Shown one piece after another: positions 58,735 through 64,000 of a stretch of DNA of 64,000 nt. The position numbers and the translations under genes were made by a program. Source of the stretch: [Borrelia] lusitaniae (GTDB lineage Bacteria; Spirochaetota; Spirochaetia; Borreliales; Borreliaceae); NCBI RefSeq assembly GCF_030440365.1, contig NZ_CP124050.1, forward strand, positions 620,001 through 684,000, given 5' to 3'. The first letter of the stretch is position 1. The number at the start of each line of letters is the position of its first letter. Under the pieces are notes generated by a model. The model had not been told where the DNA came from. It did no database searches and saw nothing but the letters and a program-made list of their open reading frames with translations.

Positions 58735-59781
58735 TTAAGAAGATAGATTCAAATATACTTTGAGCATTTCCTCTTTTATTTCTTTGGGTATTTTTTTAAA
58801 AATTTCAAATTTGGAAAAATCTTTTGGTAGAAATTTTTCTTCTAAATATAATTCCATTTCGGGATTATTTTTTACTTCTTCTTCTAATCTTTTTATTACA
58901 TTTTTATTTGGAGAATTATATCTAGTTTCTTGGAAATTTTTATAAGATGGTTCATTTTCGTATAGAAAGTTTATAAATTTGTAAGCCAAGTTTTTATTTG
59001 GAGCATCAATAGGAATTACAAATGCGTCTATCCATAGGTTGGTGTTTTCTGGCGCATAAAAATCTAAGTTTTTATCTTTTAGCATAGCATTTTGTGCCTC
59101 ACCGCTCCATGTAAGTTGAATAGATGCTTCTCCATTAAGCATTAATGATTTTGCAGGCACATCTGAGAAATATCCGATTAATAGTGGATTTTGGATTTTT
59201 AAAAGTTCACCAGCTTCTTTGATTTTATCTATATTATGTTCATTTATTGAGTATCCAAGTTTTTTTAAAGCAACCCCAATATTGTCTTTAGGGGAATCTA
59301 GCATTGTAATCTCTTTTTTATATTTTTCATTAAAAAGTATATCAAAACCTTGCATGTCATTTAGATCTATTTTGGTTTTATTGTAAAGTATTCCCATTAA
59401 TCCCCAGTAAGCTGGAACTGAATAAAGATTTCCAGGATCATGTTCTAGGTTTGTGAGATTTTGAGAAATATTTGTTGTTACATTTGGTAATTTTGAGTAA
59501 TCTAATTTTTCAATTTTGCCTTCATCGATTAATTCTTGAATTAAATATTCTGATGGGACTATTATATCGTAGTAGTTCTTTGTAGTGTTAAATTTAGCCA
59601 TCATTTCTTCATTGTTGTGAAAAATTTCATAATTAATTTTTATATTATTTTCCTTTTCAAATTGATCCAATAAAGTCTCGTCAATATATTCTGCCCAATT
59701 AAATACGTTTAAAGTTATTTTGTCGTTTTTAGCGCAAGCAAAAGTTGTAAGAATTGTTATTAATATAAAAATTTTTTTCAT
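58735..59781 (-). CDS. potD: Spermidine/putrescine-binding lipoprotein PotD
   Basis: The substrate-binding component of a polyamine ABC importer. A spirochaetal lipoprotein signal ends at Cys16 (ILTTFACAKND), so it is anchored rather than soluble as in E. coli. Family motifs include LNVFNWAEYIDETLLDQFE at the start, YYDIIVPSEYLIQELI, and PAYWGLMGILYNK. At 348 residues it is full length. It is last in the potA-potB-potC-potD order, 32 bases after potC. Confidence 0.95.
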   Translation of the reverse strand: MKKIFILITILTTFACAKNDKITLNVFNWAEYIDETLLDQFEKENNIKINYEIFHNNEEMMAKFNTTKNYYDIIVPSEYLIQELIDEGKIEKLDYSKLPNVTTNISQNLTNLEHDPGNLYSVPAYWGLMGILYNKTKIDLNDMQGFDILFNEKYKKEITMLDSPKDNIGVALKKLGYSINEHNIDKIKEAGELLKIQNPLLIGYFSDVPAKSLMLNGEASIQLTWSGEAQNAMLKDKNLDFYAPENTNLWIDAFVIPIDAPNKNLAYKFINFLYENEPSYKNFQETRYNSPNKNVIKRLEEEVKNNPEMELYLEEKFLPKDFSKFEIFKKIPKEIKEEMLKVYLNLSS

Positions 59782-59813
59782 AAGTGCTCCTTTTTTATTT
59801 TAAAGCTTAGTAT

Positions 59814-60605
59814 CTAAAGCTCGGCGTCTGTTGTTAATTTTTTAATTCCTATAAATTTATTAATAATAAACAAAAGGCTCAATATTGCAAAAAACAATAT
59901 AGCAGAAATAGCATTTATTACGGGCTTGATGCCTCTTTTTGTTAGTGAGTTTATTAGAATAGCTAAATTATTAAATCCTTGCCCGGTAGTGAAAAATGAT
60001 ATCAAGAAATCATCTATTGACAATGTAAAGGCAATAAGAGCCCCGGTTGCTATATTTCCTACGATTTCTGGATAAATTATATTGAAGAATATTTGAATTT
60101 CTGAGGCTCCAAGATCTCTGGCAGCATCAATAATATTGTTGGGAAGAGAATATAATTTGGGCAAAATTATTATTACTACGTATGGTGTTGAAAAAATTAT
60201 ATGTGATATTAACATTGTAGAAAATCCCAATTGCATTTTTATTGCAGAATAAAATGTCATTAAGCTTATTCCTGTTACAATGTCTGGATTGATTATTGTT
60301 ATTTTATTTACCGATAATAGCATTGTTTTTAATTTTTTGTTTTCTGCTTTGTAGATTGCGTAAGCACCAATAATTCCAATAACAACAGAGGTCAAAGATG
60401 AGATTGTAGCTATTAAAATGGTGTTAAATATGGCTGATTTGATTTGACTTGAGTTAAAAATTTCTTTATACCATTTTAGACTAAATCCTTGCCATATAAA
60501 TCCACTATCACCAGAGTTAAAGGAATAAATTATTAAGATTATTATTGGGAGGTAAATAAAGCTGAGTATTAGAAATAAAAAAATGTTTTTAAAAGCCCTA
60601 AACAT
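59814..60605 (-). CDS. potC: Spermidine/putrescine ABC transporter permease PotC
   Basis: An inner-membrane permease subunit of the polyamine importer. Six membrane segments are visible in 263 residues, and the cytoplasmic EAA-type loop (DAARDLGASEIQIFFNIIYPE) that contacts PotA is intact. It lies three bases after potB. Confidence 0.94.
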   Translation of the reverse strand: MFRAFKNIFLFLILSFIYLPIIILIIYSFNSGDSGFIWQGFSLKWYKEIFNSSQIKSAIFNTILIATISSLTSVVIGIIGAYAIYKAENKKLKTMLLSVNKITIINPDIVTGISLMTFYSAIKMQLGFSTMLISHIIFSTPYVVIIILPKLYSLPNNIIDAARDLGASEIQIFFNIIYPEIVGNIATGALIAFTLSIDDFLISFFTTGQGFNNLAILINSLTKRGIKPVINAISAILFFAILSLLFIINKFIGIKKLTTDAEL

Positions 60606-60608
60606 ATT

Positions 60609-61418
60609 TTACTCTCCATTATTTTTATGCATTAATTTTATTATTATTAAGTTAAAAATTAATATTACTAACATTAAGATAAATGAAATTGCAGCTCCAG
60701 TATTCCAGTCTTCTATGAAAAGAAATTGTTTGCTTATTAAATTTCCTATTAAAATTTGTTTAGAGCCTCCTAGCAAATCTGAAATAACAAATACTGTTAC
60801 CGAAGGAATAAATACCATAATTATTCCTGTTGCCAGGTAAGAGAGTGTTAGGGGTATTTTTATATAAATTAGTGTTTGCCATATTCTTGCTCCAAGATCT
60901 TGTGCTGCCTCAATGTATTCTGACTTGATTTTTAAAAATCCTGTATATATTGGCAAAATCATGAAAGGCAAAAAATTGTATACCATGCCTATTGTAACAG
61001 CCTGTTCATTGTAAAGAAGATCCAAATTTCCAATTCCGATCTTTTCAAACAAGTTGTTTATAAATCCATTTTTTCCAAGTATTCTCATCCAGGCATAAGT
61101 TCTAAGCAATGTATTGATCCACATGGGAAGTATTATCATTATTATTAATTTGTTTTGAGCACTTTTTTTTGATAATGAAATTAGCCAAGCGGCAGGATAG
61201 CCTATTAAAATGCAGCAAATTGTAGCTATTGTTGCTAGTTTTAGACTTCTTGAAAAGATACTAAGATAGCTTGGCTTTAAAAGTCCAATAAAATTATAGA
61301 TTGTAAATTCATGTTTTTCATTTAAAAATCCAAGCAATATTATTATTAGTAAGGGAAGAATACTAAATGTTAATAGAAATATAGAATATATGATTAATAT
61401 CAATTTTTTCAAAACCAT
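60609..61418 (-). CDS. potB: Spermidine/putrescine ABC transporter permease PotB
   Basis: The partner permease of PotC, with 269 residues, six membrane segments and the coupling loop EAAQDLGARIWQTLIYIKIP. Its ATG overlaps the potA stop by one base (TAATG), implying translational coupling. Confidence 0.94.
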   Translation of the reverse strand: MVLKKLILIIYSIFLLTFSILPLLIIILLGFLNEKHEFTIYNFIGLLKPSYLSIFSRSLKLATIATICCILIGYPAAWLISLSKKSAQNKLIIMIILPMWINTLLRTYAWMRILGKNGFINNLFEKIGIGNLDLLYNEQAVTIGMVYNFLPFMILPIYTGFLKIKSEYIEAAQDLGARIWQTLIYIKIPLTLSYLATGIIMVFIPSVTVFVISDLLGGSKQILIGNLISKQFLFIEDWNTGAAISFILMLVILIFNLIIIKLMHKNNGE

Positions 61419-62461
61419 TATTCCTTGTGCATAACATGAATATCATCAGGCTCTAAGAATATGTCAACCTCTTCTCCAACTTTTGTAAGTCTTGTGCTTT
61501 GAACTATCCAATTTGTTTTTTGAATTTCTAGAGTCATTTCGTAATGAACTCCTTGAAAAATTGCGGATGTTATAGTTCCGCTTAAATGTCCTGTTCCTTT
61601 TGGAAGCAGCTTTATATCTTCTGGGCGTATTACAAGGTCAACTGCTTCTTCAGCTTCAAAGCCTTTGTCAAGGCATTCAAATTCATGGCCTAGTAAACTT
61701 ACAACCAGCTCTTTTTTATATGTTCCATCAAAAATATTACTTTCTCCGATAAAATCGGCTACAAATTTTGTTTTAGGCTCGTTGTAAATTTCTTCAGGTG
61801 TTCCTACTTGTAGAATTATTCCTTCATTCATTACAACAATTCTATCACTCATTGTCAATGCTTCTTCTTGATCATGAGTAACATATATGAATGTGATTCC
61901 AAGTTGACGCTGTATTTTTTTTAATTCTTTTTGCATTTCTTGTCGCATTTTTAAATCAAGAGCAGAAAGTGGTTCGTCTAGCAATAAAAGCTTAGGCTCC
62001 ATTACTATTGCTCTTGCTATTGCAACTCTTTGTTTTTGTCCTCCTGATAGTTCGTTAATATTTCTATATGCATATTTTGGCATTCCTATCAATGAAAGAG
62101 CTGTTTTTACCTTTTCTTTTATTATATCTTTTGGTGTTTTTTTCATTCTAAGTCCAAATGAAATATTGTCAAAAACATTCATATGTGGAAAAAGTGCATA
62201 ATTTTGAAATACAGTATTGATTTCTCTTTTATTTGGGCTAGTTTTAGATATCTCTTTAGAAAAAAAATAAATTTCTCCATTTTTTTGACTTAAAAAACCC
62301 CCTAATATTTTTATTAATGTTGTTTTTCCACACCCAGATGGGCCCAGTAGCGTAATAAATTCATTTTTTTTGATTTTTAAATTTATGTTATCTAAAGTTT
62401 TATTTCCATTGTTATCATAATAATGACTTAAATTTTCAATCTCCAGGATATAGTTATCCAA
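61418..62461 (-). CDS. potA: Spermidine/putrescine ABC transporter ATPase PotA
   Basis: The ATP-hydrolysing subunit of polyamine import. Walker [10 protein letters not shown] is near residue 40, the Q-loop [10 protein letters not shown], signature [14 protein letters not shown] near 139, Walker [13 protein letters not shown] near 159, and the switch His in [10 protein letters not shown]-terminal regulatory TOBE region follows (347 residues). The start is TTG 62461 with AAGGAGG ten bases upstream; a nearer TTG is out of frame. It is the first gene of potABCD, 78 bases after rbgA. Confidence 0.95.
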   Translation of the reverse strand: MDNYILEIENLSHYYDNNGNKTLDNINLKIKKNEFITLLGPSGCGKTTLIKILGGFLSQKNGEIYFFSKEISKTSPNKREINTVFQNYALFPHMNVFDNISFGLRMKKTPKDIIKEKVKTALSLIGMPKYAYRNINELSGGQKQRVAIARAIVMEPKLLLLDEPLSALDLKMRQEMQKELKKIQRQLGITFIYVTHDQEEALTMSDRIVVMNEGIILQVGTPEEIYNEPKTKFVADFIGESNIFDGTYKKELVVSLLGHEFECLDKGFEAEEAVDLVIRPEDIKLLPKGTGHLSGTITSAIFQGVHYEMTLEIQKTNWIVQSTRLTKVGEEVDIFLEPDDIHVMHKE

Positions 62462-62529
62462 CTAATTCCAACCTCCTTATGGCTGTATTAATATAAATCA
62501 AGATTATACTTAATATTATTACTTATGTA

Positions 62530-62551
62530 AATGCCTTTTTTAAAAGGCATT
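62530..62551. terminator. Hairpin at the rbgA stop
   Basis: AATGCCTTTT, two bases, AAAAGGCATT, a perfect 10-bp stem containing the rbgA stop codon. It lacks a T-run in the direction of rbgA transcription, so it may only attenuate readthrough into potA. Confidence 0.5.
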
Positions 62552-63379
62552 ATAATTCTTGTCAAGAATTATTTTCCCAAATTTACCTTCTCTGAATTCT
62601 TTAATTAATATTCTTGATGCTTTTTCAAGATCAAGCTCGTTTTTTTTACAGATTAATTTTCTTGCTTTTGCAAAATTTTGTAGAATATTTAGTGAATTTT
62701 TATGACATATTTCATATTTTTTTAGCAAAATATCTTTATTGTTTTGATCCATTATTTCAAGTAAATACAATGCAAGATCTACATTGTTTACTATTTCATT
62801 TTTGATCATATCCAATATTGCAAGTTTTTTTGCAATTGATTGGTCTACTAGATTATGCCATAAAATTCCTGGCATATCAAAAAGATTGATTTCTTCATTT
62901 ATTTTTACTATTTGTATATTTTTAGTATATCCGGGTTTATTGGCAACTTTTGCGCTCTTTTTACCGGATAATAGATTTATTATTGAAGATTTTCCAACAT
63001 TTGGTACCCCAATAATTAAAACTTTTATTTTTTCTTTATAGTTTTTTATTTTTTTAACAATGGCCAATTTTTTAATATTATCTATTATTTGCTTGCGCAT
63101 TCCTTTTTTGTAAATATTGCTTATTATTACAGTATTGCCAAGATTTTCAAAATATTTTTTCCATTTTATAATTTCAGCTATTTGTGCGATATCAGATTTG
63201 TGTAAAAGAATTATTTTGGTTTGATTTTTAATAATTTTTTCAGTTAATGGATTTTTACTACTAAAAGGAGCTCTAGCATCAAGTATTTCTAGCACAATAT
63301 TGGTTTTTTGTAAATTATTCTTTATCAGATCCAAGGCTCTTTTCATGTGACCGGGAAACCAGTTAATTTTATTTGTCAT
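62540..63379 (-). CDS. rbgA: Ribosome-biogenesis GTPase RbgA (YlqF)
   Basis: A circularly permuted GTPase needed for late assembly of the 50S subunit. The permuted order is visible: G4 (LLHKSDIA near residue 60) comes before G1 (GVPNVGKSSIIN near 125), then G3 (DMPGILW near 172). The N-terminal NWFPGHMKRAL motif is the RbgA hallmark. At 279 residues it is normal. It is divergent from nanE across about 175 bp. Confidence 0.94.
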   Translation of the reverse strand: MTNKINWFPGHMKRALDLIKNNLQKTNIVLEILDARAPFSSKNPLTEKIIKNQTKIILLHKSDIAQIAEIIKWKKYFENLGNTVIISNIYKKGMRKQIIDNIKKLAIVKKIKNYKEKIKVLIIGVPNVGKSSIINLLSGKKSAKVANKPGYTKNIQIVKINEEINLFDMPGILWHNLVDQSIAKKLAILDMIKNEIVNNVDLALYLLEIMDQNNKDILLKKYEICHKNSLNILQNFAKARKLICKKNELDLEKASRILIKEFREGKFGKIILDKNYNAF

Positions 63380-63455
63380 GACTAAATTATAGCTTAAAAT
63401 CTGTATTGAATGCTAAATTATTTATTTCTGTTTTTATATTGTTAATTTTCTTTAT

Positions 63456-63499
63456 TTTTTTCTTTAAAAGAATTGTTTTTTTTAAAGAAAAAATATACT
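63456..63499. promoter_or_regulatory. 14-bp inverted repeat beside the nanE -10 box
   Basis: TTTTTTCTTTAAAA (63456-63469) and its exact complement (63480-63493) around a 10-base loop. TATACT at 63494-63499 abuts the right arm, and a TTGTTT within the element could be the -35. This is the layout of a repressor site over a promoter, though A/T runs make chance dyads more likely here. Confidence 0.5.
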
Positions 63500-63554
63500 C
63501 TGTATTTGAGTTTTTATTTTTTTTTAAAAAAATAAATTTATAGGAGGTTTAATT

Positions 63555-64000
63555 ATTATTGCAAAAATCAAAAGAGGGTTAATAGTATCTTGCCAAGCTC
63601 TTGAAAACGAGCCTTTGCATAGTAGTTTTATTATGTCTAAGATGGCCTTAGCGGCTAAAATAGGTGGAGCTGTTGGAATAAGAGCCAACGGAGTTAATGA
63701 TATTAGCCAGATTAAGTTGGAAGTTGATTTGCCAATAATAGGTATTATTAAAAAAAATTATAATAATTGCGATGTATTTATTACTCCTACTATGAAAGAG
63801 ATTGATGAGCTTTGTAATGAAGGAGTAGATATAATCGCCCTTGATGCCACCTTTAGGAATAGACCTAATGATGTATTGCTTGATGATTTTTTTAAAAATA
63901 TTAAAAAGAAATATCCAAAGCAGTCTTTGATGGCAGATATTTCTTCTTTAGATGAAGCTATTAATGCTGATAAATTAGGGTTTGATTTTATTGGAACAAC
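63555..64000 (+). CDS. nanE: N-acetylmannosamine-6-phosphate 2-epimerase, cut by window end
   Basis: Converts ManNAc-6-P to GlcNAc-6-P in amino-sugar use. Family motifs are clear: [16 protein letters not shown] near the start, [49 protein letters not shown] and [11 protein letters not shown]. The reading frame has no ATG, GTG or TTG before the conserved N-terminus. It offers only three consecutive ATT codons (63552, 63555, 63558) after a strong AGGAGG at 63542-63547. ATT 63555 has the best spacing. The next in-frame ATG would remove the conserved [12 protein letters not shown] segment. The 3' end lies beyond the window. Confidence 0.88.
   Translation, partial: MIAKIKRGLIVSCQALENEPLHSSFIMSKMALAAKIGGAVGIRANGVNDISQIKLEVDLPIIGIIKKNYNNCDVFITPTMKEIDELCNEGVDIIALDATFRNRPNDVLLDDFFKNIKKKYPKQSLMADISSLDEAINADKLGFDFIGT

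Noticed and set aside
62554..62570. 17-base dyad near the rbgA 3' end
   Set aside because: Lies inside coding sequence, is short, and has no T-run; listed nowhere as a site.

Overview
The window is a strongly AT-rich, gene-dense stretch of a Lyme-group spirochaete (Borrelia/Borreliella) main chromosome. The diagnostic gene is p66, the Borrelia outer-membrane porin and integrin-binding protein. From memory the gene order matches B. burgdorferi B31 from about BB0597 to BB0644 without a break. The P66 sequence differs from B31 at many positions, so another sensu lato species or a divergent strain is likely. The window starts inside a chemoreceptor gene and ends inside nanE. I see no insertion sequence, prophage, CRISPR array, rRNA or origin, so this is vertically inherited core chromosome.

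Layout: (1) 1-7.8 kb: chemoreceptor, murB, cysS, a TIG/transglutaminase-like membrane protein, glyA and a membrane J-protein. (2) 7.9-16.8 kb: p66 and lactate permease on the minus strand, then dacA, cheD, a UvrD/PcrA helicase and pepD on the plus strand. (3) 16.9-23.2 kb: a four-tRNA cluster (His, Arg, Leu, Gly) leading into tig-clpP-clpX-lon, a protein-quality-control operon, followed by a 50-codon basic gene. (4) 23.3-29.9 kb: rpsD behind an initiator tRNA, a cation-diffusion-facilitator with an unusual N-terminal domain behind a palindromic operator-like site, cdd, a DHH c-di-AMP phosphodiesterase, a GH3 hydrolase, tRNA-Met and a DJ-1 protein. (5) 30-43.7 kb: ackA-mfd, a LysM amidase pair, tRNA-Asn overlapping rnmV, an M18 peptidase, a lipoprotein, and divergent fructose PTS genes fruA and fruK. 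(6) 43.9-54 kb: tRNA-Asp and the pncB-recC-recB-recD run. (7) 54-64 kb: zwf, two tandem nhaC paralogues, the potABCD polyamine operon, rbgA and nanE.

The genes fit a host-dependent organism living on scavenged nutrients: import of lactate-type acids, fructose, polyamines and cations; salvage (cdd, pncB); cell-wall building and turnover (murB, dacA, amidase, GH3, nanE); and DNA repair (mfd, uvrD, recBCD). Genes are packed tightly. Several tRNA promoters with near-consensus boxes lie inside the 3' ends of neighbouring coding regions, and convergent genes share perfect hairpins. Many genes use TTG or GTG starts, and nanE appears to use ATT.

I found no large undescribed system. The best leads are a GNAT-like domain fused to a cation transporter behind a 22-bp palindrome, the apparent ATT start of nanE, an Asp-to-Asn change in the P66 integrin-binding segment, a cysteine-less transglutaminase-like protein, and a repeat block between p66 and the lactate permease.
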